64,000 bases of DNA from contig OV277869.1 in the NCBI GenBank assembly GCA_922989275.2, positions 16,701,189 to 16,765,188 of the forward strand, written 5' to 3'. This DNA is from Gari tellinella (Eukaryota; Mollusca; Bivalvia; Cardiida; Psammobiidae). The translations under genes were made by a program, and so were the position numbers. This document shows positions 20,770-30,567 of the stretch, piece by piece. The first letter of the stretch is position 1, and each line of letters starts with the position of its first letter. The notes under the pieces were generated by a model that searched no databases, was not told where the DNA came from, and saw only the letters and a list, made by a program, of their open reading frames with translations.

Positions 20770-23143
20770 CAGGGCCGTATCCAGAGACTAAAAAGCACCG
20801 AGGCACACCTTTTCTAGGGGGTCCGGGGGCATACCCTCCACCCCGGGACATTTCTTTTTCGAGGGTGCGATTTGGCGTATATTTGGGGTGTTTTTTTTTC
20901 TTAAAAATGCATACTTTGAATTCTAAACTTTTCTTGTAATCATCATCATTCGTCGGCGCTATATGACATAATATTTTGTGTCGTAGTGCGGTAAAACGCA
21001 ACTCATTCCTCCTGCAAACCAGAGATTGTATCACTAATACATTTTCATAAGGAAAAGTAACAGCGATAAATGCGAGTGATCCCCGAAGTCCTTTTTCGCT
21101 ACGAACAAAAATGTCGCTATTAGGCCTGTTTCTAGTTGAACATTTAAAGCAGGTTCAAGTAAAGCAGAATGCGCTTTAAGGCGGGGGTCCGGGGCCTCCC
21201 CCGAAAGAAAAATGAAAATCTGAACTGAAATGGTGAGCTCTGACGTGTATTTTGGGCACTGAATACGATCTCTCTGATGTCACTGAACCATACAATTTTG
21301 TTCAAAGTTGTTTTATATTAGACGTATAACATAATTTTATTACGAAAATTGTTTTCTGTTAGAATTATTCAACTTTTAGACGTACGAGAGGTACCGGAAG
21401 CACCGTACATTTTAGGCTGCCAACTCTGTAGTTACTAAGTTCTTGGGGTTCTGAAAGGTGTTTGAGTCTTATGAAACTTAACAAATTGTGGTGGGAATAT
21501 TTTGTGACAATTTCTATTTTTGCAAGAAATATTCACATATCAGACTTACCTGAAACACTGTATTATTCAGGCTGCCGACTAGGTAGTTACTTAGTTCTTG
21601 AATTTCTGAAATCTGAACTTTACGAATACTAGTGGGGTCCGGGATCCTCCCCCGGGAGAAAAAAGAAAATTAGAACTGAAATAGTGAGCTCTGAAGTGTA
21701 GTTGGAGATGTTTGGGACACTGAATACGACTCTATGTGAACCATACACTTTTAGTAAAATCTCCATCATATTATACATAACATTGTTTTGTGACTAAAAT
21801 TGTTTTCTGCTAGAAATATTAAACTTTTAGACGTACGAGAGGTACATGTAACACTGTAGTGTTTAGGCAGCCGACTTTGAAGTTACTCAGTTCTTGATTT
21901 TCTGAAATCTGAAGTTGATAAACGCTGGTGCCGTTGGGGTCCGGGGGTACTATTACAATGATACGCACGAGATGTACATGGAACACTGTAGTTGTCAGAC
22001 AGCCGACTTGTTAGTTACTTATAGTTCTTGAATTTATCAAATCTGAACTTTACTAATGCTAGTGGGGGTCCGGGGGGGGGGGGGGGGAGGGGCTCCCCCG
22101 GGAGACAAATGGAAATTAGTACTGAAAGGGTGAGCTCTGAAGTGCAGTAGGAGGGATTTGGGACAGTGAATACGTTCTAGATCTATGTGTAAAACAAAAA
22201 AGGTCCAAATCTCTGTTACATTTATGAGTGACTAAGTGTTTTCTGATAGAAATATTCAACTTATAGGCGTACGAGAGGTACACGAAGCACCGTAGTTTTT
22301 AGACTGCGATATGGTACATGACGATACTAAGATCTTGAGTTTCTGAAATTTGAATTTGAGAAATGCTAGAGGGGGTCCGGGGGTCCTCCCCTCTGGAGAG
22401 AAATGGAAATCAGAACTGAAATGGTGAGCTCTGAAGTGTGTTTGGGACACTGAATACGACTTATGTAAACAATAGAATTTTTTTTTTATCAAAGCTGCAT
22501 TATAATTATAAGACAAAACATTATTTTGCCACTTACGTTCACTTCTGCTAGAGCTATTCGACCTTTAGACACACAAGAGACTCAGAGTATATGTAGCATT
22601 GTAGATTTGCAGCCGTCGCCTTTGTAGTTATCAAGTTATTGAGAGTCAGAAACTGGATATTGACAAATGTTGGTGGGGGTCCGGGGGTTTTCCCCCGGGA
22701 GAAAAACGGAAATTAGAGCTGAAATGTTGAGCTCTGAAGTTTGTTTGAAATCTTCATTTAGACATTATGGTCTAAACCCCTCGCCCTCATTTTTCAAATT
22801 GATGTTACGCACGTGCGTAAGTGCGTATCGCTGGCTACGCCCCTGTTACCTGTTTATGTTGCAGAGCTGAAAACGAATTTATGACGTCATGGTTTCATAT
22901 TCTATGACGTTGCATAGGACAACGGCGATCTGTTGATCTAGATCTATCAAACGTGATTGAATGTAACCTGAGAAGATACTTTTTACCAAATAAAATGTAT
23001 TATAATCACCCTGAGTGATTTTAATACTTTTTTAATAGATTTATAATTTTATTTTCGAAAATTGCCTCATTTTATTTTTGGTCACTTTTCAAAATTTCAC
23101 CGAGGCAAGTGCCTCGGTGTGCCTCAGCGTGGCTACGGGCCTG
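20770..23143. mobile_element. 2.4-kb hAT-like non-autonomous element
   Basis: The left end CAGGGCCGTATCCAGAGAC with GCACCGAGGCACACC and the right end (reverse complement) CAGGCCCGTAGCCACGCTGA with GGCACACCGAGGCAC are imperfect inverted repeats. CAGAAAT flanks both sides (20763-20769 and 23144-23150), consistent with an 8-bp duplication carrying one mismatch. CAG-type ends with an 8-bp duplication fit the hAT superfamily. The interior is tandem G-rich units and no transposase frame is visible. Confidence 0.72.
21180..22760. repeat. G-rich tandem units inside the hAT-like element
   Basis: GGGGTCCGGGGG...CCCCCGGGAGA blocks start near 21184, 21634, 21955, 22065, 22372 and 22674. Most are followed by AACTGAAATGGTGAGCTCTG and GGGACACTGAATACGA, and then ACGTACGAGAGGTAC, GTAGTT(A/T)TTAGGC and GTAGTTACT segments. 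Spacing is about 300-450 bp with truncations. Confidence 0.75.
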
Positions 23144-23416
23144 CAGAAATGAAGATCTAGGCCTAGTCGAAACCGGTCGAATGTGTGTGACATGGTACTT
23201 TTTCTAATCTTAGGAAGTGACGTCATAAACATCGCAACTGATAAACAAAAGGGGGAAACTCAATAAAACAGTTTTGACTGTGTTGATAATTTCAGTAGGA
23301 TGGTATTAAGTTAACGAGCGAGTTTTTTTTTTATTTAAATTTGATGTGTGATTCTCGCAATTAATTATGTTTTCTTTGGAGATAACCGGATATGTGCACT
23401 TAAAAAATCTCAAATA

Positions 23417-23716
23417 GACTCGTCCAGAGCTGAGAGGTCAGTCAGAATAGTCGCGCGTGTTAGACAATAACATCCGGGTCAACCTATGGGTAACCGGAAG
23501 CAAAAATTTTAACGAAACTTTTTTTGTTCAACATGTTCATAAATAAAACGCGAGCAGGGTCGACCAGTCTGTGAAAAATAGCTGAGAGGTCGCAAGTGAT
23601 AGACAATAACTTCCGGGTCAACGTATGGGTAACCGGAAGCAAAATTTTTAACGAATTTTTTTTTGTTCAACATGTTCATAAATTAAACGCGAGCAGGGTC
23701 GACCAGTCTGTGAAAA
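23417..23716. repeat. 139-bp tandem duplication
   Basis: Two units share GACAATAACATCCGGGTCAA (23463 and 23602), TATGGGTAACCGGAAGCAAA, TTGTTCAACATGTTCATAAA and GCGAGCAGGGTCGACCAGTC with few differences, so the duplication is fairly recent. Confidence 0.85.
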
Positions 23717-23922
23717 ATATTTTAGCAAGTAGATCCGGCGGAAGTACAAAAAAACCTACGAAGAAAAAATCTATTCAATGTACATACAGGTCTAATACAG
23801 GTCTAAAAATGTGAATTTTAACTTGACATTTATTGTATACGTAACTGTAGAAGCTCGCTTCGCTCGTTATTATATCCATACGTTCGTTACATCCAATATA
23901 TCGTTATAAACGAGTACCACTG

Positions 23923-24521
23923 TACCCCGTCATTAATGGCTACTCCTGCAATTGAGACGCATCACGTGGCTTATTAATCAACATTAAGACTACACACGGG
24001 GTATTTCATCAACGTTCCATGTTAAATATCCATCTCCCACTGTTAAAGAAATCTAGTAATGGCATTTCACTGTATGGTACCTGATATATTTGATTTCCAA
24101 TGAGACGCATTCACTGTGCCTTTGTCACGTAGATGAAGTGGGTGGGTATTATGATGAATTACAACTTTGAAACTAGATCACTACAACTAGCTGTATATTC
24201 TGAAATACATGTACAAGCCAAAACTAATAACAGCATAATATTTAACCTCGCCCAATTCAAATCCATCGAAAAAATGACGTTTGACTCGTGTAAACGCTAT
24301 TTCTCGAGAAGGCGGACCATGTGGATATATTCGCAGAGGAGGCGGGGCTTATGGATCTGCTCTCCGCGAATCATTTTGTTGCGTTGCTTCAGTAACGCCG
24401 TTATGGCTGTTCCTTTTAGGGTACCCATTATTCGTGTTAACAACCTCTAATGTGGATTAAACATACATGCATACCAATAAAATGTATATTTACTATTAGA
24501 AATTACAGCAAATATAATATA
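23923..24521. other. Unassigned sequence
   Basis: A CpG-bearing stretch at about 24285-24370 contains a small hairpin (TTCGCAGAGGAGG ... CTGCTCTCCGCGAA). Open frame 24133-24450 spans it without a domain. Confidence 0.4.
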
Positions 24522-24688
24522 AATATAAGAAATGAACTGATTTTTTCGGCGTTTAAGCGAAATAATCAACAAAATATGATCGGAAAATTTACCATGAATC
24601 GATAACGAGCAATTCATGGTATTTGCCGACCATTTTCTGTAGTTTATTTTGCCTAAACGCCGAAAATTTCAGTTTATTTCTTAAATAT
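24522..24688. mobile_element. Foldback MITE (AAGAAATGAACTGA arms)
   Basis: Imperfect arms AATATAAGAAATGAACTGAT...TTCGGCGTTTAAGCGAAATAA and TTATTTTGCCTAAACGCCGA...TTCAGTTTATTTCTTAAATA pair around ATTTACCATGAATCG. No clear target duplication was seen. Confidence 0.68.
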
Positions 24689-24817
24689 TAGCTTAATAGT
24701 ATCAACTGACAAAACTGTTTCATAGCAATACAACTATTTTATTTACATAATAAAGATTTACACAATATTCCAAATAGGGAATTAAAATAGCATAAAATTA
24801 TAACATTGCTCTATATA

Positions 24818-25187
24818 CAGTGCTCCCTCTCTACAACGACCCTCCCAACAAAGACTCCCTTCTTACAACGACCCTTGTCGCAGTTCCCTAAACGGGACAA
24901 TTATGTCTAACACTTTTACTGCTGCAACATCGTCTGTTTAATATTGTGTCTACTGTTTTTTTTCTCAAAGTTACATATCAATGGAGTTTGGGATAGAATA
25001 AATATAATGACAGTTGACCAACAGCTTGGATACAGATCAGACGCCGCGTTACGCGGCGTCTGATCTGGATTCAAACTGTTTGCAAATGTAAGCCATGTCT
25101 TAGTTTTCCCTCTCTCTAACGACTCCCTCCGAACAACACACACAATCTGTATCACCAATTGGGTGTCGTTATAGAGAGGGAGCACTG
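24818..25187. mobile_element. TA-B MITE, near complete
   Basis: CAGTGCTCCCTCTCTACAAC and ATAGAGAGGGAGCACTG are inverted and both are flanked by TA. CCCTCCCAACAAAGACTCCC and CGACTCCCTCCGAACAAC form an inner direct/inverted pair. The Hp core is at 25018-25083. Upstream of it lies the TTAA-D-like segment AACACTTTTACTGCTGCAAC, then ATCGTCTGTTTAATATTGTG. Confidence 0.9.
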
Positions 25188-25208
25188 TAGTTCCATGACG
25201 TCATCAGT

Positions 25209-25381
25209 TTTTAAACATGATGTACCGTCTGCATTTTTTCTGAAAATCAAAATTTATGTACTTTGACTTAAGTAACATTGAAAGAGGTGTAAAACAATTT
25301 GGACCCTGACCAGAAGACGCGTTATCGAAACCTTTTGCAAATCTAACTATTTTACTCGGGGTAGGGCAGTGAATGGGTTAA
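25209..25381. mobile_element. TTAA-D right part
   Basis: A decayed core (25288-25340) is followed by CGGGGTAGGGCAGTGAATGGG and TTAA at 25378-25381. That TTAA is shared with the start of the adjoining TTAA-E. Confidence 0.65.
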
Positions 25382-25598
25382 CTCATTCACCCCTGAAACT
25401 TTTGATGGACAATTCCAATTTCAAAATAAATATAGTCCATTTTTGACTGTTTAGGGTTGATTTTATTAATATATTTCAAGGAGCCTTAGGGAGCCCTCTG
25501 ATCAGGATCTGCACTATTTGCATGGGACGAGTGTAATCTTTACATGTACACTGTTTCTAAACGACGAGTAAACTCGTCGCTAGAGTTGAATGTGTTAA
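25378..25598. mobile_element. TTAA-E MITE at the end of TTAA-D
   Basis: The element lies between TTAA at 25378-25381 and 25595-25598, with left end CTCATTCACCCCTGAAAC and right end CGTCGCTAGAGTTGAATGTG. The core keeps only its right arm (GGAGCCCTCTGATCAGGATC...CTATTTGC). Confidence 0.78.
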
Positions 25599-25784
25599 AC
25601 GCAAACGAAATACAAAATCAATGCAATAAAATGGAGACAATTACATTTTTGTAGTGTCTAACGATTTATGTCAATAGTTTGGAGCCTGATCAGACGCCAG
25701 GTAATGTCTCTCAACCGTTGCAATGGAAATGAAATGCTTTAGCGTAAATCCGTTTCTTGGGAAATAATACAAACTTCTCTACTG
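25597..25784. mobile_element. TA-A MITE, left-truncated by TTAA-E
   Basis: AAACGCAAACGAAATAC begins directly at the TTAA-E boundary. A partial core (25671-25722) is followed by GCAATGGAAATGAAATGC and TTCTCTACTG-TA. Confidence 0.7.
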
Positions 25785-25962
25785 TACCCGTTCAATCCGT
25801 AACAATCCGGACTCTTCTAGTGACTCTAGTGGATTTAAACATCAGGCTTCATGGCAGTTTCTCTGAATAATTGATAAAATCAGCACATGTCAATCGCATC
25901 ACTGACAATCACATATGGTTTATATTTACAGTGCATGCTATTGTTTCATAAAGAGCAAAGGA

Positions 25963-26195
25963 TGCTAATTTTCCCATTTAAACGCAACGCAAACGCAATA
26001 CACGGTACTCCCTCCCTTATCGGTCCTGCGAACAACGATTCCCTCCTTAAAACAAAATTTGCTGCAAGACAATTGCTGCCTAACCCTTTCACCGCTGCAA
26101 TATCGTATGTTTTTGCTTTAAACTGTCGTCTGGTTTTGCTTTAAATTGTCGTCTGTTGTTTTCCCCAAGGTTGTGTTGTTGTAGAGAAGCGTGTA
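25963..26195. mobile_element. TA-A fragment joined to a decayed TA-B
   Basis: TTTTCCCATTTAAACGCAAC (TA-A left end) runs into GGTACTCCCTCCCTTATCGG and AACAACGATTCCCTCCTTA (TA-B left end). Then come CCCTTTCACCGCTGCAATAT and CGTCTG repeats, and TTGTTGTAGAGAAGC as a remnant of the TA-B right end. Confidence 0.6.
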
Positions 26196-26261
26196 AATAT
26201 GAACGCCTTTCAATATCTGACGATTTGTTAAGACTTGGGTGTCAGCCAATTAGGAGCCTGG

Positions 26262-26500
26262 GGCCCGTTTCATAAAACTTCGTACGACAAAAACGGTCGT
26301 AAGTCAAAACTTTAATATACATTTAATTTCTGATTTCTCTATCTCATCCTGTCTTGTGACATCTGTTTGGAATCGTCTTGAAAGGGAGATTCTAGAGAGA
26401 TTTCACTAGACAAGGTAAGATGGAGAAATAAATAATAATTGAGACTTTTATAATCTGACTTACTTTTACATTTGTCGTACGAAGTTTTATGAAACGGGTC
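26262..26500. mobile_element. Snap-H MITE
   Basis: GGGCCCGTTTCATAAAACTT-CGTACGA and TCGTACGAAG-TTTTATGAAACGGG are inverted. The interior contains GACATCTGTTTGGAATCGTC and near-inverse segments. I know this GTTTCATAAA(A/G)CTT end type from marine invertebrate genomes, but not its autonomous partner. Confidence 0.8.
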
Positions 26501-26616
26501 AAAACTTTAATTTCTGATTTCTCTATCTAATCCTGTCATGTGATATCTCTTTGGAATCGTCTTTGGTATGTGAACGGTCCAGAACGGACTCGTACTCAAC
26601 GACTGCAGTCGGGCCC

Positions 26617-26886
26617 CAATGTTATCAAGCTTTTGAGTCGAGTCTGAGATCTTACTGAAGCATTAGATTAGTCAGATTTGAGCAAAAACTGTATTATGCA
26701 GACAGTTTTGATCCTGATCAGACACCGCGTGACGCGGCGTCTGATCTTAGTCTAAACTGTTTGACACCCACAAAAAGGTGGGTTTTCTTTTAGGTCAAAC
26801 TGCCTAAATTACCTAAAACTATAACCGTTAGAACTAAAAACAGACGATAAGTTTGCAAGCAGACGATATGGCAGTGAATATTTTAA
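26617..26886. mobile_element. Snap-F fragment joined to TTAA-D right part
   Basis: GCCCCAATGTTATCAAGC...CAGATTTGAGCA is a Snap-F left arm. It is followed by an Hp core (26697-26763) and the TTAA-D right side, with AGACGATA...GCAGACGATATGGCAGTGAAT, ending TTTTAAAC. Confidence 0.62.
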
Positions 26887-26958
26887 ACAGGTTGACGTCA
26901 GCTTGACAGTGAAATAGTTGATAATCCAAGTAGTCTATGACGTATGTGTAATGTTGTA

Positions 26959-27313
26959 CAGTGTTCCCTCTCTACAACGGCTCTCCCAACAACGACTCCC
27001 TCCTTACAAATAAGTTTCCGCTGTTTCCCAACAATGCAATTTATTTCTAACACCCTCACTGCTGCAATATCGTCTACTTCAAATTGTCGTCTGCTGTTTT
27101 TGTCAAAGTTTGATAGTGAATATTTGGATAGAAGAGCGTAATAAAGAATGGCAAACAGCTTGAATCCAGATCAGACGCCGCGTGACGCGGCGTCTGATCT
27201 GGATTCAAGCTGTTAGCAAATGTACGCCAATTTCCCTCCCAAAAAAGACACCCTCCGAACAACGCACACACTCAGTGTCTCCAGTTTGGTGTCGCATTAC
27301 AGAGGGAGCACTG
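26959..27313. mobile_element. TA-B MITE, complete
   Basis: CAGTGTTCCCTCTCTACAAC and ATTACAGAGGGAGCACTG lie between TA dinucleotides. The 67-bp Hp core (27151-27217) is almost perfectly paired. CACTGCTGCAATATCGTCTA precedes it. Confidence 0.9.
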
Positions 27314-27460
27314 TACATAGTCGCAAATATAAATATTTATAACCCTCTTGAGCGGCATTTCTGGACGGGAGAACTGAAATATTTTGACGAGTGTGGGTGA
27401 TAAATGGGTGTCCTATACAAGTAGTTCTGATTTACATTCACCAAGCGACGATTATTTACA

Positions 27461-27545
27461 GTTGAAACTCGAAAGTTCGAACTTGCTTCCATTGAACATA
27501 TCCGAATATACCCCAATTGAATTCTATAAATCGAGCTTCGTAGTA
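27461..27545. repeat. Pogo-like MITE fragment
   Basis: GTTGAAACTCGAAAGTTCGA...CTATAAATCGAGCTTCG resembles the ends of the 55866-56060 element. Confidence 0.5.
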
Positions 27546-27596
27546 ATAATGCGACTGTTGAAATAATTCCAAGTACGGCATGTTTCTGAAGGTGGT

Positions 27597-27897
27597 TATT
27601 CATAAGAAAAAGACTTTGACGTCAATTTTGTCCAGAAATAATGCGACTGTTGAAAGATACAAACACCGATTGGTTCTTATCCGAAATGGACTTAAAACGG
27701 AGGATGCCCGGCTGAATGCACTCAATCCTGTCGAGCAATCGGCCATCTTATTTTCTGCAAAGCAAGACTCAGGGACATGTCAGCCATTGAAAACAGCTGC
27801 ATTTGCAAGTACCCTGTCAGCTCACAGGGTACTTGGGATCACGTCTAGGGCTCGGCGACCAATAAAAAGTAAGGAATTTACTTTGCAGTATAATAAT
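27597..27897 (+). repeat. Dispersed repeat O, copy 2, with open frame
   Basis: This is the second copy of the block at 9417-9721. The same frame is open across the whole copy, and the surrounding frame runs 27580-27918 (112 codons). The conserved stretch is SRNNATVERYKHRLVLIRNG followed by LKTEDARLNALNPVEQSA and on to TSRARRPIKSKEF. I do not recognise the peptide. It could be an exon of an unidentified mobile element or a duplicated host exon. Confidence 0.72.
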
Positions 27898-28044
27898 GTC
27901 CCATATACAGGACCGTAGGTACAAATGGATTAAATACATAAATAGCACAAAACTTCAAACAATGAATCACATATCATTTTACTTTCCTTGCCCTAGTTCA
28001 CTGGAGTAGCAAGCAATTTGGGCCCATGTCGTAGATCATTTTAA

Positions 28045-28325
28045 AGGCTTGTTGTTTGTTTTGTTTGTTAACGTCCGTTTCTGCAATCTATGGGCTAATT
28101 GGACGTCCCAGAGAGAGGGTGCGGATACAGAGAACCCGGGCGCGATGCACTACTCTTATTATCGAAAGCGTTGTTTGGTTCTTTTAGACGCCAAGTGTAA
28201 AAAACTCATACATCGGACCTCGATTTAGAAAGGCTCATCCGAAGGACTTGGTCCGGCGGGGGGTCGAACTCACAACCCCTGACGTCGTAAGCGGGTGCTT
28301 TACCCATCGACTACGTCCACCGGTC
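28045..28325 (-). mobile_element. tRNA-headed SINE, second family
   Basis: On the minus strand the head (28325-28255) reads GACCGGTGGACGTAGTCGA, then GTAAAGCACCCGCTTACGAC, then the box-B-like GTGAGTTCGACCCC. The body contains CCAAGTCCTTCGGATGAGCC and CTCTGTATCCGCACCC, then GACGTCCAATTAGCCCATAG, and it ends in an AACAAACAAAACAAACAACA tail near 28045. A homologous copy lies at 36752-37116. Confidence 0.78.
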
Positions 28326-28334
28326 ATTTTTAAA

Positions 28335-28550
28335 GGCACATTGAACCCTAGCGAAGAGTATGCTCGTCGTTGAAAACAGCCCGTGAAGAGTACAATTGTC
28401 ATATGCAAACAGTAGAGAGCATTGTGACCAAGGTCTACATTGTTACTCATTTTTCAATAAAGTGAAAAAATCCCTAAGTAGTAAAACTGGACTCGACTAT
28501 ATTTGAAAATGGAAATGTCCATCCGATGTTTCAGGGAGAAAATGAGACAT
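28335..28550. mobile_element. TTAA-E MITE, decayed, reverse orientation
   Basis: TTGAACCCTAGCGAAGAGTA on the left and TTGAAAATGGAAATGTCCAT...CGATGTTTCAGGGAG on the right are TTAA-E ends. The core keeps GCAAACAGTAGAGAGC...CAAGGTCTACATTGTT only. Confidence 0.6.
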
Positions 28551-28721
28551 GCAGTGTGAATATTAATCTCAAGGCTGCCGTATTAAGTATATCTGTATTT
28601 CAAACAGACCTCTTGTAATGTACATGTTTTAACATTATGCCATTATGAGCACACAGTTTTTACATTATAATACATTTTAATTATCTGTCGTACTAATAAG
28701 GAAACTATTGTATAAAATCAG

Positions 28722-28867
28722 GTCCCGTGCTTATTAAACGTTTGTGATGAGTCTGAGATAGTTTACATGTATAAGCGTTTAATTGGACATATTCTGCTCA
28801 AATCGGACCAATCAAAAGCTTGAGAACGATTTCAGACTCATCTCAAACGAATTATAAGCATGGACCC
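28722..28867. mobile_element. Snap-F near-palindrome
   Basis: GGTCCCGTGCTTATTAAACG and CGAATTATAAGCATGGACCC are the inverted ends. The interior has GCTCAAATCGGACCAATCAA and GATTTCAGACTCATCTCAAA. Confidence 0.75.
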
Positions 28868-28936
28868 AATATTGGTATTTAAGAAGTTCACCCATTTTAC
28901 GGGATATCACAAACTTTGCCTTATGTATTGACTGTA

Positions 28937-29181
28937 TCTGTGGAGAAGACGATATTCTTTCTCAATATACGCGTTTACTCTAAGCCGTTTATTTCCATTG
29001 CAAATCATTTGGCGCAAGATCAGACGACGGGTAACCCGATGCCTGATCAGGCTTCGAACTGTTGCCACTCAGATCAAAATAAATAGTCAAAATTGTCTTT
29101 TACGTAAGATTGATTTTCTACGTTTTATTGTAATACGATTCGTTTGCGTTTAAACGGGAAAATGTAACGTTTTCTCCACTG
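28937..29181. mobile_element. TA-A MITE
   Basis: TCTGTGGAGAAGACGATATT and AAATGTAACGTTTTCTCCAC-TG are inverted and TA-flanked. The core (28997-29065) shows GACGGGTAACCCG at its apex with several mismatches. Confidence 0.8.
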
Positions 29182-29189
29182 TATGCATT

Positions 29190-29410
29190 ATCAGCTTACA
29201 TCTACTAATTACCAGATAATACCAGGCAACAAACAGACTAAGATATACCAGTTTGTCACGATATTGTTCTATTACGTATTTTATTGTAAAGTCTAAATAT
29301 TTCCCAAAGGACCAGTTTATTACTACTGTCAGTTCAGTAACCTCGTTTGTAATATACACTACAAAGAATGAGTCGAAAGTATGTCTACGTCGATTGCATT
29401 ACGTTCTACC
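29190..29410. repeat. Dispersed low-copy repeat Q, copy 1
   Basis: AATTACCAGATAATAC, ACTAAGATATACC, TGTCACGATATTGTTCTATT and ACTGTCAGTTCAGTAACCTC recur with divergence at 41868-42050, and in part at 39945-40025. The function is unknown. Confidence 0.6.
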
Positions 29411-29789
29411 ATTAGTGAGCTATGTTTCTACACTTATCATGGTCTAGGTTCCCTTTTGCACTTGTAAAGTACGCCAGGCAAAATAAAATAATGGCCATCA
29501 CCATTGGTAATGCATAAGTAACGGGATTTTGTTGTCAAGTCGGATTCGAGGCTGATTCGAAAATAATTCTGTTGAAAAGTAATGTTGTTTTATATGTCGT
29601 TTTAATTTAGCATGAGAACCAGACTTACTGCACGAGTAAGTAGATATATTTGCGGACGGTCACCTTTATCAAACTCGTTTTTATCGTTTTCTAAAAGACT
29701 CGTTTAATAAATCCAATAAATTATGAACACTCATGTAATATTCTATATATCTATATTGAAATATTCATGTTTATAGTTGTTATTTTTTC
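29411..29789. other. Unassigned sequence
   Basis: I see no gene or recognised repeat. Confidence 0.4.
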
Positions 29790-29950
29790 TCCAATAAATT
29801 GGAAAAATGACAAACAGTGCAGACCCCAATCAGATGACTCTGTATGAACTCTCTGGTTTGACTCAACACTGTTTGTATACAACAAATGTACTCTCCACAG
29901 GTACGTATCTTGTTTGTGAAGGACGCGTGTATCTGTCGGGTTGTTTACAA
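29790..29950. mobile_element. TTAA-E remnant
   Basis: ACAAACAGTGCAGACCCCAATCAGATG in part and TTGACTCAACACTGTTTG preserve the lower stem (29811-29877). The apex is mismatched and the element ends are missing. Confidence 0.55.
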
Positions 29951-29974
29951 CATATAACACTAGCTATGAATGGC

Positions 29975-30105
29975 TATTAGCATACCTTGACATTACGTGA
30001 CATATAATTGCATATCAAAACATAACATTCCATAACAAACATTACATACCATGAAATAACATGAAGTAACATAACATAACAAAACATAGCATAATACAAT
30101 GTAGA
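29975..30105. repeat. Degenerate (CATAA)n simple repeat
   Basis: AACATAACAT-type pentamers with CATACC and GAAGTAAC interruptions recur over about 130 bp. Confidence 0.75.
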
Positions 30106-30366
30106 TCTATAACTTCACATTACATTAGCAATATTCGGTCTGCAGTTGTACAGAACATGCGAAGATATTAGCTGCACTTATATCTAGCACTATTATGATC
30201 GACATTGATAATTATACATGTATTGTATATGTCAAGTAACTTAAATGAATGCAAATCATACACGCGGCCAAAAAGTTACGTCCATACTTTCTTTCAAGTG
30301 CCAACTTCTACATCGAAAAACGTAGACACTGTGAAGGAAATTTGAGTCAATATATATGATATCGTG

Positions 30367-30545
30367 CAAGAACTGATTCAGTGAATTGCTGTCCCTGACT
30401 ATAATGTAAAGCCATGCATCGTGTTTTGAATGATGGACGCCGTCTGGCTTACAATGAATGATGGCTATGCCCTGTTCCTACTTCGAGATGTTCCTTAAGA
30501 GAACGCAGCTGTCCAACTCCTCATAAACAATGCACATATAGTGGA
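30367..30545 (+). pseudogene. N segment, copy with stop codon
   Basis: GACTATAATGTAAAGCCATG precedes a frame at 30430 that starts MMDAVWLTMNDGYALFLLRD, contains VP, and then hits TAA. Aligned to the copy at 31403, about seven of twelve codon differences are silent, which suggests descent from a coding sequence. The source protein is not recognised. Confidence 0.5.
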
Positions 30546-30567
30546 GCATACGTCATACTTTCATTAT

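Larger units (their letters stand above)
18244..23922. mobile_element. Probable 5.7-kb pogo-ended composite element
   Basis: The left end TA-CAGTGAATTCTACTTATAAC and the right end (reverse complement) CAGTGGTACTCGTTTATAAC are related, and both are next to TA. Subterminal CGTTATATC motifs occur on both sides, and a GCGAGCGAAGC motif recurs at about 18392 and about 23857 (inverse). The interior is mostly other repeats (TTAA-C, 161-bp array, hAT-like element, 139-bp repeat), and no transposase frame remains. The pairing of the two ends is an inference from the shared motifs. Confidence 0.5.

Noticed and set aside
20708..21034. 108-codon frame (minus) at the left end of the hAT-like element as a transposase piece
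   Set aside because: It shows no hAT dimerisation or catalytic motifs and spans the TIR.
24133..24450. 105-codon open frame as a gene
   Set aside because: It has no recognisable domain, no start context, no repeat or codon-bias support, and lies in AT-rich DNA where frames of this size occur by chance.
29975..30105. Telomere-like repeat
   Set aside because: The units are CATAA-type pentamers, not TTAGGG.
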